Assembly: GCA_021299095.1 (NCBI GenBank)
Contig: JAJTFW010000024.1
Coordinates: 1 to 40,461, forward strand
Reading direction: 5' to 3'
From: Sphingobacteriales bacterium
Lineage (GTDB): Bacteria > Bacteroidota > Bacteroidia > AKYH767-A > OLB10
DNA length: 40,461 bases
Part shown: positions 19,362-27,965 of the stretch, piece after piece
How positions within the stretch are numbered: position 1 is the stretch's first letter
Layout of the letters: every line of letters begins with the position of its first letter
Program-made: the position numbers and the translations under genes
Notes under the pieces: model-generated
Told to the model about the DNA's origin: nothing
Databases searched by the model: none
Seen by the model: the letters and a program-made list of their open reading frames with translations, nothing else

Positions 19362-20486
19362 ATGAGCCAGTTGAATTCCGAACGTGCACAATCGCCTCTC
19401 AGTTTGGCATTTGGTCGTGTGAAAGGCGATTCGGCATCGATGGTTTCATTGTCCATCATCGCCCTGTGTGTACTTGTTGCCCTGGGATGTTATTTGCTTG
19501 CTCCTGACAATTCACCATCTGCCAACCGCATGAACATCACCTGCGCGATGCAGGCTCCCGGTACTCGAATCACTTATCTGATTGTGCCCGACAAGCAAGT
19601 CGAACACACCTCTTGGTTGGAGTCCTGTGTGAGTGGTTTTTCGCCGGAGGGGAAGTGGGTGCCTGTGCAGGATTGGACGCTTGGTTTGGATAGCGTTCGC
19701 TATACAATGTACAGTGGGGATCCCGACTGGCCCGGTGAGTCGGAGGCCCTTCATCGCAAGGCCTGGCCAACGTTTAGGGACAAAGAAGATTTTTCAGCAC
19801 GTTGGATCGTAAGCCAAACACATTGGCTAGGGACAGACAGGTATGGACGAGATCTGCTCAGCCGCATGTTGGTGGCTGCACGCGTTTCTGTATCGGTCGG
19901 ATTTATTGCTGTGGGTATTTCGCTGTTAATCGGAGTCCTGTTGGGGGCTATTGCAGGGTATTACCGCGGAACAACCGACAAGATCATCCAGTGGTTCATC
20001 AATGTGGTTTGGTCCATACCAACCTTACTGCTCGTTGTAGCGATTACGCTGGCGCTGGGAAAAGGGCTTGTGCAGGTCTTTGTTGCTGTCGGACTCACCA
20101 TGTGGGTTGAAGTAGCACGTATTGTGCGCGGTCAGGTGTTTTCCTTGAGGGAGCAACAATACATAGAGGCTGGAAAGGCGCTTGGCTTCAGCAATGCACG
20201 CATCATTCTGAGGCATGTCTTGCCCAATGTCGCTGGCCCCGTCATTGTTGTGGCTGCATCCAACTTCGCCTCCGCTATTCTTCTCGAAGCTGGTCTCAGT
20301 TTTCTCGGTTTGGGCGTACAGCCTCCCGCTCCCAGTTGGGGTATGATGATCAAGGAAAACTATTCTGCGATTGTTATCGGGGCGCCCTGGCTGGCTGTTG
20401 TGCCGGGGACAGCCATTGCTGTATTGGTGCTTAGTTTCACCTTACTGGGCAATGGCCTTCGTGATGCATTCGATACGAGAGCCTGA
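19362..20486 (+). CDS. OppC/DppC-type ABC transporter permease
   Basis: 374-residue inner-membrane permease of the oligopeptide/dipeptide class. One N-terminal helix (about 25-47) is followed by a large non-membrane insert of about 110 residues, and then the conserved block: HWLGTDRYGRDLLSRML, several membrane helices, and the EAA loop EAGKALGFSNARIILRHVLPN that contacts the ATPase, ending with LEAGLSFLGLGVQPPAPSWG. The long insert after helix 1 also occurs in other Bacteroidota members. No partner permease (OppB), ATPase or binding protein is adjacent, so they must be elsewhere. Substrate not assignable. Confidence 0.9.
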   Translation: MSQLNSERAQSPLSLAFGRVKGDSASMVSLSIIALCVLVALGCYLLAPDNSPSANRMNITCAMQAPGTRITYLIVPDKQVEHTSWLESCVSGFSPEGKWVPVQDWTLGLDSVRYTMYSGDPDWPGESEALHRKAWPTFRDKEDFSARWIVSQTHWLGTDRYGRDLLSRMLVAARVSVSVGFIAVGISLLIGVLLGAIAGYYRGTTDKIIQWFINVVWSIPTLLLVVAITLALGKGLVQVFVAVGLTMWVEVARIVRGQVFSLREQQYIEAGKALGFSNARIILRHVLPNVAGPVIVVAASNFASAILLEAGLSFLGLGVQPPAPSWGMMIKENYSAIVIGAPWLAVVPGTAIAVLVLSFTLLGNGLRDAFDTRA

Positions 20487-20513
20487 TTTCGTTGCTCTAA
20501 CTTATAAAACAGA

Positions 20514-20535
20514 AAAGCCGTCCAGAGGACGGCCT
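20514..20535 (-). terminator. terminator after the SWIB gene
   Basis: Stem GCCGTCC / GGACGGC with a 3-base loop between convergent genes. Read on the minus strand it is followed by a short TTTT run, consistent with terminating the SWIB transcript. It may also serve the permease gene. Confidence 0.65.
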
Positions 20536-20558
20536 TCCTGAATATGTATTGAAGTGGA

Positions 20559-20933
20559 TTACTTCAGGTGCTTGTTTACAAGCTTGGTCATTTCGAACAT
20601 GGAAACCTGAGCTTTTCCACCGAATACGCTCTTCAGAGCATCGTTGGCGTTGATCATGCGCTTGTTCTTGCTGTCCTGAAGACCGTGCTTCTTGATGTAA
20701 GCCCAAATCTTCTTTACCACTTCAGTGCGGGGCATTGAACCGGCACCAACTACTGCTGCGAGAGCAGGGCTGGGGGTCATTGCCTTCATGAATGCAGCAT
20801 TCGGAGTGCGCTTCACTTTAGCTTTTTTTACGGCCTTCTTGGCGGCTTTCTTCGGAGCGGCCTTCTTGGCTGCCTTCTTCGGAGCGGCCTTCTTCGCGGC
20901 CTTCTTCGCAGGTTTTGCTTTTTTGGTTGCCAT
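20559..20933 (-). CDS. SWIB/MDM2-domain protein with histone H1-like Lys/Ala tail
   Basis: 124 residues. Residues 1-43 are a run of KKAA/PKKAA repeats like the C-terminal tail of histone H1. Residues about 45-124 form a SWIB domain: MTPSPALAAVVGAGSMPRTE, VKKIWAYIKKHGLQD, KRMINANDALKSVFG and VSMFEMTKLVNKHL. SWIB domains are best known in eukaryotic chromatin remodelers and in chlamydiae, and stand-alone versions occur in Bacteroidota. The basic tail implies DNA binding, so a nucleoid-associated role is inferred. Two direct repeats lie about 100 bases upstream. The Lys codons of the tail are mostly AAG. Confidence 0.9.
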   Translation of the reverse strand: MATKKAKPAKKAAKKAAPKKAAKKAAPKKAAKKAVKKAKVKRTPNAAFMKAMTPSPALAAVVGAGSMPRTEVVKKIWAYIKKHGLQDSKNKRMINANDALKSVFGGKAQVSMFEMTKLVNKHLK

Positions 20934-21028
20934 TGTGTTTGATTGTTGTTGTTGAGTGGTGCTAATTTATTTCACTTGCAGGAGAGCGGTCACCTTTGCA
21001 GAGGAATTTATCAACAATCCCACTGCGG

Positions 21029-21063
21029 TTTCAGAGGGAGAATCGACCTCGTTTCAGAGGGAG
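21029..21063. repeat. pair of 12-bp direct repeats upstream of the SWIB gene
   Basis: TTTCAGAGGGAG occurs at 21029-21040 and again at 21052-21063, start-to-start 23 bases (about two helical turns), in a 194-base spacer with no gene. It may be an operator pair for the SWIB gene, or coincidence. Confidence 0.4.
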
Positions 21064-21127
21064 GATTCCGGGCTGTGCTTGTGTTTAACTAAATTACAAC
21101 TAAAATCCTGTATTTACAGAGAGGAAA

Positions 21128-22033
21128 TCAGCCTTGATCCACGCTGCATAGCAGGAGTAGCCGCGCTTCACTTACGAGCCCTTTTTGCAGTAATTCCCGA
21201 GCAGCCAGGTGCAGCGCAGTTGTTGAATTCTCAACATCACCCCGAATTGCATCGAGGAGACTTTTCACTTCTTCGCGCTCTGTGTACACCTGTATTTCTT
21301 CTGCTGAAGGGAGATTTTCTGTGTTGCCGAGCAGGCCGAGGTCGTTTCCTGTGAGCACATGACTCAATCGGATTGAATCAGGAAGGCTGTCTACGCCGAT
21401 GCCGAGTGTAGTCAGGGGTTTCGGAACAGTAAAGAGGCCTTTTGATGCTCTTGTGTACCAGTCGCCTCCGAGCCGCGCCACCTGGTCGATTTTATAGGGA
21501 TCGATCTGGCCATGCTGATCCAGTACATCTTCATTGATGTGCATAGCGAGGATTTCGCACACCACTAGATTGCCAGCACCACCACGTTCTCCAGTACGTA
21601 TGATGTCCTTCACCTTGCATTCGATTTGAGCGGGGGACTCCAGAACCCGTGGTGGGCGCACAAGGCTCGATTCAAGCATGGTGAAACCGGCCTTCACGAA
21701 CTCGTTTACGCCTTTGGGATACTCACTGCTGGCCAGCGACATTTGCTGAACCATCGCATAGCTTACAATGTTGATGACGGCCTCGTCGACCTCCTGTACA
21801 TTTTCGAGTGTGTGTTTTGTGGCTCCATCCCGGCCGCGTAGTGCAGGACTAAACACCAGCAGAGGCGGATTCGCCCCGAAGGCATTGAAGAAGCTGTATG
21901 GGCTCAAATTGACCTGACCCGACTTGTCCGTGGTGCTAACGAAGGCGATGGGCCGTGGAGCAATTGCTCCCAACATCATTTTGTGAACGTCCTGCGTTTT
22001 CAGTTCGCCGGGTATCAGGGTTCTAAAGGACAT
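21128..22033 (-). CDS. Flavin reductase-like (FMN-binding) domain protein
   Basis: 301 residues. The N-terminal about 200 residues are a flavin reductase/NADH:FMN oxidoreductase-like split-barrel: MMLGAIAPRPIAFVSTTDKS, VNLSPYSFFNAFGANPPLLVF, KHTLENV and NIVSYAMVQQMSLASSEYP. The C-terminal about 100 residues have no domain I recognise. The start at ATG 22033 (MSFRTLIPGELKTQDVH) is preferred; a much longer in-frame reading to 22465 runs through the tRNA gene and the start of tig and is not real. The reductase has no obvious partner oxygenase nearby, so its physiological role is unknown. Confidence 0.85.
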   Translation of the reverse strand: MSFRTLIPGELKTQDVHKMMLGAIAPRPIAFVSTTDKSGQVNLSPYSFFNAFGANPPLLVFSPALRGRDGATKHTLENVQEVDEAVINIVSYAMVQQMSLASSEYPKGVNEFVKAGFTMLESSLVRPPRVLESPAQIECKVKDIIRTGERGGAGNLVVCEILAMHINEDVLDQHGQIDPYKIDQVARLGGDWYTRASKGLFTVPKPLTTLGIGVDSLPDSIRLSHVLTGNDLGLLGNTENLPSAEEIQVYTEREEVKSLLDAIRGDVENSTTALHLAARELLQKGLVSEARLLLLCSVDQG

Positions 22034-22110
22034 GGTCTTAGCAGTTTGATTCCGGCAAAATTCCGAAAGGAATAGGGAAATAAGCAGGGGAGAGGAGCCC
22101 AAAAGATTGC

Positions 22111-22118
22111 TACTTTTG
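22111..22118 (+). promoter_or_regulatory. TAnnTTTG promoter box for tRNA-Leu
   Basis: TACTTTTG, exact consensus, 64 bases before the tRNA. It may also serve the downstream tig-clpP-clpX genes. Confidence 0.5.
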
Positions 22119-22182
22119 CACCGCCGCCAGGAAACCCGGGTGGTTGTTCTTTCAGGGTGTGACCCGGCTTCTTGTTTGTTCA

Positions 22183-22264
22183 GCGCATGTGGCGTAATTG
22201 GTAGCCGCGCCAGACTTAGGATCTGGTGCCGAGAGGCGTGGGGGTTCGAGTCCCTCCATGCGCA
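22183..22264 (+). tRNA. tRNA-Leu (anticodon UAG)
   Basis: The acceptor stem GCGCATG pairs with CATGCGC. The anticodon stem CCAGA/TCTGG holds the loop CTTAGGA, anticodon TAG. A long class II variable arm (TGCCGAGAGGCGT) and the T-loop GGTTCGAGTCC confirm leucine. The 3' end is A followed by CAA, so CCA is not encoded. It lies 57 bases upstream of tig. Confidence 0.96.
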
Positions 22265-22321
22265 CAAATAATGCAGAATGCCGGTCTCACTCGTTTGTAG
22301 TTCAGTTAAGCAATCATTCAG

Positions 22322-23698
22322 ATGAATATCGTTCAGGAAAACATCGATTCCCTCAATGCCGTCTTGCGTGTGCAGTTGAAGCCCGAGGATTACAAACCTA
22401 AGGTGGATGAGGCCATCCGTAAATACAAGAAAAAGGTGAATATGCCCGGCTTCAGGCCCGGTCATGTTCCTGAAAGTCTCGTACGTAAGATGTACGGAAA
22501 ATCGGTCCTTGTCGATGAGTTGAATCGACTGGTTGCCGATTCTGTCGACCGATTCATTCAGGATAACAACCTAAAGGTACTCGGGAATCCCCTGCCAAAG
22601 CCCGAAAATGATTTCGAACCTGATTGGGATAAACCCTCCGATTTCGAGTTTGCCTTTGATATGGCTCTGGCTCCACCGGTCGATCTAAGCCTTCCACCTT
22701 CACATACGTTCACCGACTATCAGATCTCAGTTGACGATGCCGCAGTTGATACGGAAGTCGACAAACTCTCCCGTCGCTTCGGTAACTATACGAGTCCGGA
22801 AACTACGGATAGCGAGTGTTCTGTGTATGGAACCATCGAGGAGCTCGGTGCCGATGCTCAGCCGAAGGAAGGGGGATTGAAGAATCAGGCCTTCATGTTG
22901 CTGTCCAAGATTACCAACCAAGAGGCGCATGCACGTTTCATCGGGATTGGCAATGGCGCCCAAGTGACTTTCAATCCGGTTGCGGATATTGCTTCAGATG
23001 AAGAGGTTCGTTACCTGATTGGTTTGCGTGAAGGTGACCTGTCGTCGCACAGCGGTGATTTCCGCTTCAGCCTCGAACGCATTAACAAGGTTCAACCTGC
23101 AGCACTTGAGCAGGCGTTGTTCGATCAAGTGTACGGTGAGGGTACAGTCAGCGACGAGTCCGGGTTCCGTCAAAAAATCAGCGATGAAATCGCCCAGGGG
23201 TACAAGTACGAATCTGAAAATGCGCTCAGGCATGAGATGGAAGATGTTCTCCTTGCTGCTGCAGACCTGAAGCTTCCGGATGAATTCCTGAAGCGTTGGC
23301 TCAAACACAGCAACGAAAAAATCACCGACGAACAGTTGGCCAGTGAATACCACCAGTACGCCCGCGACCTGAAATGGAGGCTCATCGAAAACAAGGTCTA
23401 TGCTGACCAAAATATGGAAATCCAGCAGGATGAGGTCGAGCGCTACGCACGAAACATGATTATCGACCAATACCTGCGCTACGGACAGGCACACATGCTC
23501 TCCGATGACAAGTTGCAGGAGTTGGTGAAACGCTATCTCTCAAATGCCGAGTCGGTACAACGGGTGGTTGAGAACCTGAGCGGACGTAAGGTTTTTGAAT
23601 ACCTTTCCGGCATTGTCAATAAGCAGGTTCATCAGGTCACACACAGTGAATTCACCGATATCATGAGCCGCCATCACCACGAACACCATCAACACTGA
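22322..23698 (+). CDS. tig: Trigger factor, ribosome-associated chaperone
   Basis: 458 residues. The N-terminal ribosome-binding domain contains the signature [19 protein letters not shown] (about 41-59). A central PPIase-like region (about 150-240) and a long helical C-terminal chaperone domain follow. The PPIase region lacks a recognisable FKBP active-site pattern, usual for Bacteroidota trigger factors. The end is a His-rich tail ([10 protein letters not shown]). It is the first gene of the classic tig-clpP-clpX order, with clpP 29 bases downstream. Start chosen by the family N-terminus [17 protein letters not shown]. Confidence 0.95.
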   Translation: MNIVQENIDSLNAVLRVQLKPEDYKPKVDEAIRKYKKKVNMPGFRPGHVPESLVRKMYGKSVLVDELNRLVADSVDRFIQDNNLKVLGNPLPKPENDFEPDWDKPSDFEFAFDMALAPPVDLSLPPSHTFTDYQISVDDAAVDTEVDKLSRRFGNYTSPETTDSECSVYGTIEELGADAQPKEGGLKNQAFMLLSKITNQEAHARFIGIGNGAQVTFNPVADIASDEEVRYLIGLREGDLSSHSGDFRFSLERINKVQPAALEQALFDQVYGEGTVSDESGFRQKISDEIAQGYKYESENALRHEMEDVLLAAADLKLPDEFLKRWLKHSNEKITDEQLASEYHQYARDLKWRLIENKVYADQNMEIQQDEVERYARNMIIDQYLRYGQAHMLSDDKLQELVKRYLSNAESVQRVVENLSGRKVFEYLSGIVNKQVHQVTHSEFTDIMSRHHHEHHQH

Positions 23699-23727
23699 TT
23701 ATACCCACTCACACCTCGCTTCAACAC

Positions 23728-24417
23728 ATGGACTTCAGAAAAGAATTTACCAAGTATGCGGTCAAGCACCGCGGAATGAGCAGCCTCGGCGTTGACCAGT
23801 ACATCAGTTCTGTACATGCTGATTACATTTCACCTACCATTATCGAGGAACGTCAGTTGAACGTGGCCCAGATGGACGTGTTCTCCCGTCTGATGATGGA
23901 TCGCATCATCTTCTTGGGTGTGCCCATCAATGATTATGTGGCCAATATCATTCAAGCTCAACTGCTCTTTCTCGAAAGTTCAGACGCCAAGCGTGACATC
24001 ACCATTTACATTAACAGCCCTGGTGGATCGGTCTATGCCGGTCTGGGTATTTATGATACGATGCAATGGATCCAGCCCGATGTGGGCATCGTTTGCACCG
24101 GAATGGCTGCTTCAATGGCTGCGGTGTTGTTGTGCGCTGGTACCCGTGGTAAGCGTAGTGCGCTGAAGCATAGCCGTGTGATGATTCACCAGCCGATGGG
24201 CGGTGCAGAAGGCCAGGCTTCAGATATAGAAATCACGGCCCGCGAAATCCAGAAACTGAAGAAGGAGCTCTACGAAATCATTTCTCAGCACAGTGGAAAG
24301 GATTACGAGCAGGTATGGAAGGACTCCGACCGCGATTACTGGATGACGGCACAGGAAGCTAAGGATTACGGCATGATTGACGAAGTCCTCTTCAAGACGA
24401 AAAACGCAGCCAAATAA
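23728..24417 (+). CDS. clpP: ClpP, ATP-dependent Clp protease proteolytic subunit
   Basis: 229-residue serine peptidase that forms the tetradecameric chamber fed by ClpX/ClpA. Catalytic triad: Ser129 in GMAASMAA, His154 in MIHQPMGG, and Asp203 in [29 protein letters not shown] marks the oxyanion region. Complete, with an N-terminal extension of about 30 residues before the conserved core (propeptide-like, common in Bacteroidota). Translated between tig and clpX on one strand. Confidence 0.97.
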   Translation: MDFRKEFTKYAVKHRGMSSLGVDQYISSVHADYISPTIIEERQLNVAQMDVFSRLMMDRIIFLGVPINDYVANIIQAQLLFLESSDAKRDITIYINSPGGSVYAGLGIYDTMQWIQPDVGIVCTGMAASMAAVLLCAGTRGKRSALKHSRVMIHQPMGGAEGQASDIEITAREIQKLKKELYEIISQHSGKDYEQVWKDSDRDYWMTAQEAKDYGMIDEVLFKTKNAAK

Positions 24418-24429
24418 AATTTCGGGATG

Positions 24430-24452
24430 CCGGCAGGATGAACTCCTGCCGG
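24430..24452 (+). other. hairpin between clpP and clpX
   Basis: Perfect 9-bp stem CCGGCAGGA / TCCTGCCGG with a 5-base loop, without a T-run. It may stabilise the clpP message 3' end or partly attenuate clpX rather than terminate. Confidence 0.55.
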
Positions 24453-24484
24453 TTCCGATTCATACCGGATAACACTCCACTTCC

Positions 24485-25595
24485 GTGAAGCAAAAACAGG
24501 ATAACATCGTTTGTTCCTTCTGCGGCCGCGACAAGAGTCAGGCCAATGTGCTTATTGCTGGCATAAGTGGTCACATCTGTGAGCAATGTGTCGCACAGGC
24601 GCAAACGATTATCAGCGAGGAGACGGACCAAAAGCTGAAGTCCAGCATCGGCACCCCGCTTACCTTGCCGAAGCCTGCTGAAATCCGGAAGTTTCTGGAT
24701 GAATACGTGATAGGTCAGGAACATGCGAAAAAAGTTCTGCACCATTGCCAAGTTGCTGAAGGTTCCTTTTTGCATTGCCGATGCGACTGTACTTACAGAA
24801 GCCGGTTATGTCGGAGAAGATGTTGAACACGTATTGGCCCGTTTGCTCCAGGCCGCCGATTACGATGTTGCTGCTGCCGAGCGCGGAATCGTGTTCATCG
24901 ATGAAATCGATAAGATTGCACGAAAGGGCGACAATCCGTCCATCACCCGCGATGTTTCAGGTGAAGGCGTACAGCAGGGGCTATTGAAGATGCTCGAGAG
25001 TTCGGTGGTCAATGTTCCACCTCAAGGCGGACGCAAGCACCCCGAGCAAAAACTCATTCCGCTCAATACGCAGAATATCCTGTTCGTGTGTGGAGGAGCA
25101 TTTGATGGCATCGACAAGATCATCCGCCGCCGCCTACAGGCCAATGCCATCGGGTATGGCAAAAAGGACGGATCGGAGGTTGATCAGGAGAATGTTGTAC
25201 GTTATGTCAGTCCTGCCGATTTGAAGACGTTCGGATTGATTCCGGAATTGATCGGTCGACTGCCGGTCATCACCCATCTCATGCCTTTGGATAAAGCTGC
25301 ATTGCGCCGCATCCTGACCGAACCCAAAAATGCACTCACCCGGCAGTACGAAAAGCTGTTCGACCTCGAAGGCGTAAAGCTTTCGTTTTCCGATGAGGTG
25401 TTGGACCATATCGTTGAGAAGGCCATCGAGTTCAAGTTGGGCGCCAGGGGGCTGCGCAGCATCTGCGAGGCCATCATGCTTGATGCGATGTTTGAACTAC
25501 CGGGCTCAAAATCCGTGAAGGAATTCAGGGTGACACTCGAGTATGCCATTGAAAAGCTGAATCAGTCGAGCATTCAGCAGTTACGGGTAGCCTGA
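24485..25595 (+). pseudogene. clpX: clpX, ATPase subunit, disrupted by internal deletion and frameshift
   Basis: ClpX unfolds substrates for ClpP. The first frame (GTG 24485) encodes an intact zinc-binding domain (Cys10, Cys13, Cys32, Cys35) and continues to [13 protein letters not shown], ending near 24739. From 24741 a different frame picks up at [20 protein letters not shown] and runs through the pore loop GYVG, Walker [11 protein letters not shown] and the C-terminal domain to 25595. Between these, roughly 40-45 residues expected in every ClpX are missing, including the Walker A loop (G-x-T-G-x-G-K-T). The deletion is not a multiple of three. As written no functional ClpX could be made from this copy. 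It may be an assembly error, or a real lesion with another copy elsewhere. The convergent folA stop abuts the clpX stop. Confidence 0.9.
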
Positions 25596-26090
25596 TTACT
25601 CTGACTTTATCCTGGTGTAGTACTCAAAGGCACAGGAGAAGGCGTTTTTCTCATCAGCAGGCATTTCTTCTCTCGAGCGCAATTCCCATTCACCGGCGTT
25701 GAACTCCGGAAAAAACGTATCGGCATCGGCAAGGGTATCTACACGTGTTAGATATAGTTCATCGGCTTTGTCGATTGCAAGCCTGTAAATTTCCGCTCCG
25801 CCAATGACAAATGCCTTCTGTTCACCTTTGCAGCTGGACAAGGCTTCATCCAGGCTTGCCATGATCTCACAACCTACCGGTGCCGTACTTTGCCCCCGGC
25901 TCAAAACAATATTTCTCCTGTTCGGAAGTGCCCTTCCAATGGATTCATGGGTTTTTCTTCCCATGATTACGGTATGACCGGTCGTAAGCGATTTGAAATG
26001 TTTCAGATCGGCAGGGAGATGCCAAAGCAACTGATTGTCTTTGCCAATTCCGCCGCTGCGGTCAATGGCAACAATAAGTGAAAGAATCAT
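25596..26090 (-). CDS. folA: Dihydrofolate reductase
   Basis: 164-residue DHFR that regenerates tetrahydrofolate with NADPH. Family features are IVAIDRSGGIGKDNQLLWHL (residues 6-25), DLKHFK, HTVIMGRKTHESIG, and GGAEIYR near residue 98. ATG 26090 is chosen because it begins MILSLIVAID, the normal first strand. It stands alone on this strand; thyA, whose product consumes the reduced folate, is about 5.6 kb away on the same strand. Confidence 0.95.
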   Translation of the reverse strand: MILSLIVAIDRSGGIGKDNQLLWHLPADLKHFKSLTTGHTVIMGRKTHESIGRALPNRRNIVLSRGQSTAPVGCEIMASLDEALSSCKGEQKAFVIGGAEIYRLAIDKADELYLTRVDTLADADTFFPEFNAGEWELRSREEMPADEKNAFSCAFEYYTRIKSE

Positions 26091-26111
26091 AGAGCGTTCT
26101 CCGTTGGTGTA

Positions 26112-26119
26112 CAAAAGTA
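26112..26119 (-). promoter_or_regulatory. TAnnTTTG promoter box for folA
   Basis: TACTTTTG on the minus strand, exact consensus, 21 bases upstream of the folA ATG. Confidence 0.5.
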
Positions 26120-26225
26120 AGCAAGCAGATGTCCAAATGCGGTTGATTAAACAACGGTATCAATCGTGGCATCAAAGCTTGAATTTGGTGATAATTTCTT
26201 AACATAGCATCTTCTACCTGAACAG

Positions 26226-26636
26226 ATGAACGGAATAAAAAGCCTTCACAATATTCTTCTCGCTTTTATGCTCATAACGCTCTCGTCATGCGACAAGGAG
26301 CCTGGCGATGGCGGAAGCTCTGAAATACGCGGCACCGTCGTCCAGCGCGATTACATTCTTTTCCCCGGGATTTATACCGATGGTCCTGCCCAGGAACTAG
26401 ACGTGTATATCTGCTACGGAACCGATGACAATGCCGTTGATGATCGCACGCGAACCAGTTTCGATGGTTCGTTCAAGTTTTCAGGCTTGCGAAAAGGGGA
26501 TTACCGCATCTTCATCTACACGGAGGATACGGCACTGACCAATTACGGAAATCAAGTTCCGGTGCAGGTTGACGCGCGTATCGATAAAAATCACAGCGAG
26601 CGTAACCTGGGAGTCCTGATGACTCATGCGCTTTGA
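26226..26636 (+). CDS. Small lipoprotein with Ig-like/carboxypeptidase-regulatory-like domain
   Basis: 136 residues. The signal peptide ends in the lipobox LSSCDK, so the mature protein starts at Cys and is membrane-anchored. A single beta-sandwich domain follows (about 35-130): IRGTVVQRDY..., then FDGSFKFSGLRKGDYRIFIY, the pattern of carboxypeptidase-regulatory-like or SpaA-type domains. No catalytic residues. First gene of a tight four-gene operon (5 bases before the VTC gene), so it probably acts with the polyphosphate/CotH module. Function unknown. Confidence 0.75.
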   Translation: MNGIKSLHNILLAFMLITLSSCDKEPGDGGSSEIRGTVVQRDYILFPGIYTDGPAQELDVYICYGTDDNAVDDRTRTSFDGSFKFSGLRKGDYRIFIYTEDTALTNYGNQVPVQVDARIDKNHSERNLGVLMTHAL

Positions 26637-26641
26637 GGAAA

Positions 26642-27406
26642 ATGGAACCAGGAAACGGATTTCAGTCGTTTGTGGGAGTTAGTCTGCGGGAAATGGATTC
26701 CGTAGCACTGATCAATCGCATCGATACCAAATTCGTATTTCCCCACTCCAGGCTTGAAGACGTGCTATCGGGTATGGAGTCAAGGTACAGCGTACTTGAG
26801 ATTGATGGTGTTCGTGTGCATCCCTACGATACAGTGTATTTCGATGATGCTGTGCTTGGTTTATACCTTGCTCATCACAACGGCCGGGCTAACAGGTTAA
26901 AGCTTAGGTTGCGACACTATGGTAAATCGGATGTAGCATTCATGGAAGTGAAGCGAAAGACGAATACGGGCAGGACCATCAAGTCGCGGAAGCGCACCAG
27001 TCTTCCACAACGCCGGCTCACCGAGGCGCAGAGGGTGTTTTTTAATAATCAAACAGGTGCAATCGGGGATACTTGGCGTTTCTCTATGCAAATCCGATTT
27101 AATCGTGTGACTTTTGTATCGTTCAATCCTTCCGAGCGTGTCACGCTCGACTTTAGCCTCGAAGCGCAAGACGAAACCGGTAACGTGCAATTCCCCGGAT
27201 TGGTCATTGCTGAGGTGAAACAAGGTGGAAAGGCAAACTCCGCATTTTTATCGCGCATGCATGAATTGAAGATCCGGCCTTTTTCCGTTTCAAAATATTG
27301 CCTGGGCATCAGTGCGCTCAGAAACGACATCAAGAAAAATAACTTCTTGCCGCAGCACCGTATGCTGAAGGCTCTATTACCCCAATTAAACCATGGAACT
27401 CTTTGA
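26642..27406 (+). CDS. VTC-domain protein, polyphosphate polymerase-like
   Basis: 254 residues. Resembles the catalytic tunnel domain of yeast Vtc4: INRIDTKFVF (residues 24-33), DTVYFDD, LYLAHHNGRANRLKLRLRHY (74-93), FMEVKRKTNTGRTIKSRKR and the second Glu-x-Lys IAEVKQGGK near 190, then FSVSKYCLGI. The basic (Arg/Lys) and Glu residues that bind triphosphate and metal are present. The yeast enzyme makes polyphosphate from ATP; that reaction here is inferred. It lacks the SPX and membrane parts of the yeast subunit. ATG 26642 is used; a TTG at 26633 overlapping the previous stop is possible. It overlaps DUF4956 by 14 bases. Confidence 0.85.
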   Translation: MEPGNGFQSFVGVSLREMDSVALINRIDTKFVFPHSRLEDVLSGMESRYSVLEIDGVRVHPYDTVYFDDAVLGLYLAHHNGRANRLKLRLRHYGKSDVAFMEVKRKTNTGRTIKSRKRTSLPQRRLTEAQRVFFNNQTGAIGDTWRFSMQIRFNRVTFVSFNPSERVTLDFSLEAQDETGNVQFPGLVIAEVKQGGKANSAFLSRMHELKIRPFSVSKYCLGISALRNDIKKNNFLPQHRMLKALLPQLNHGTL

Positions 27407-27965
27407 CAAGCTTGGAGAAAAATTCTTTCTCCGCCTACTGATAGATCTTTTTAGCGTAGCACTGATTGTTCGTGCGATATACTTGCCGAATTACAGAAAG
27501 CGTGATCACATGTTCACGTTTTTCATGTTCAATCTTGTCATTTACATCATTTCCTACTTGTTGAGCAAGGTTGACATGTCATTCGGTGCTGCGTTCGGAC
27601 TGTTCGCAGTGTTCTCCCTCTTACGCTACCGAACAGAAAACATTTCAGAAAAAGACATGACCTATCTGTTGCTTTTCATTGCAATGGGGCTGGTCAATGC
27701 CACAGTAAAAGGAACCTATTTCGAATCCTTTCTAATCAACGGAATCCTCGTTCTTGCTGCATGGATCCTTGATGGTAATGTGCTCATCCGGAATGAAAAG
27801 ACACAGCTGCTCCAATACGAGCGGATTGAAAACATCCATGAAAATAAACGCGAGGAATTGCTGGAAGATTTACGCGCACGAACCGGCTTGGATATTCACA
27901 AAGTGTCTGTGGTGCATATCGATTTCATCCGCGATAGTGCCGAGCTGAAGATCTATTATTACTGA
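27393..27965 (+). CDS. DUF4956 membrane protein
   Basis: 190 residues with four or five predicted membrane helices between residues 12 and 130 (LIDLFSVALIVRAIYL; FMFNLVIYIISYLL; AAFGLFAVFSLLRY; LLLFIAMGLVNATV; FLINGILVLAAWIL). The FGLFAVFSLLRYRT stretch is typical of DUF4956. The C-terminal about 55 residues are soluble. Known bacterial neighbours of this family are VTC-type and CotH-type genes, as here. It overlaps the VTC gene by 14 bases and the next gene by 1 (TGATG), indicating coupled translation. It could serve as the membrane partner for the polymerase; that is inference. Confidence 0.85.
   Translation: MELFDKLGEKFFLRLLIDLFSVALIVRAIYLPNYRKRDHMFTFFMFNLVIYIISYLLSKVDMSFGAAFGLFAVFSLLRYRTENISEKDMTYLLLFIAMGLVNATVKGTYFESFLINGILVLAAWILDGNVLIRNEKTQLLQYERIENIHENKREELLEDLRARTGLDIHKVSVVHIDFIRDSAELKIYYY

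Noticed and set aside
21128-22465. A continuous 445-codon reading on the minus strand
   Set aside because: Its first 144 codons run antisense through the tRNA-Leu gene and the start of tig; the flavin-reductase start at 22033 is the real one.
24485-25595. Programmed frameshifting in clpX
   Set aside because: The residues between the two frames are missing altogether, so slippage could not restore a full protein. No slippery site and stimulator are evident at the junction.
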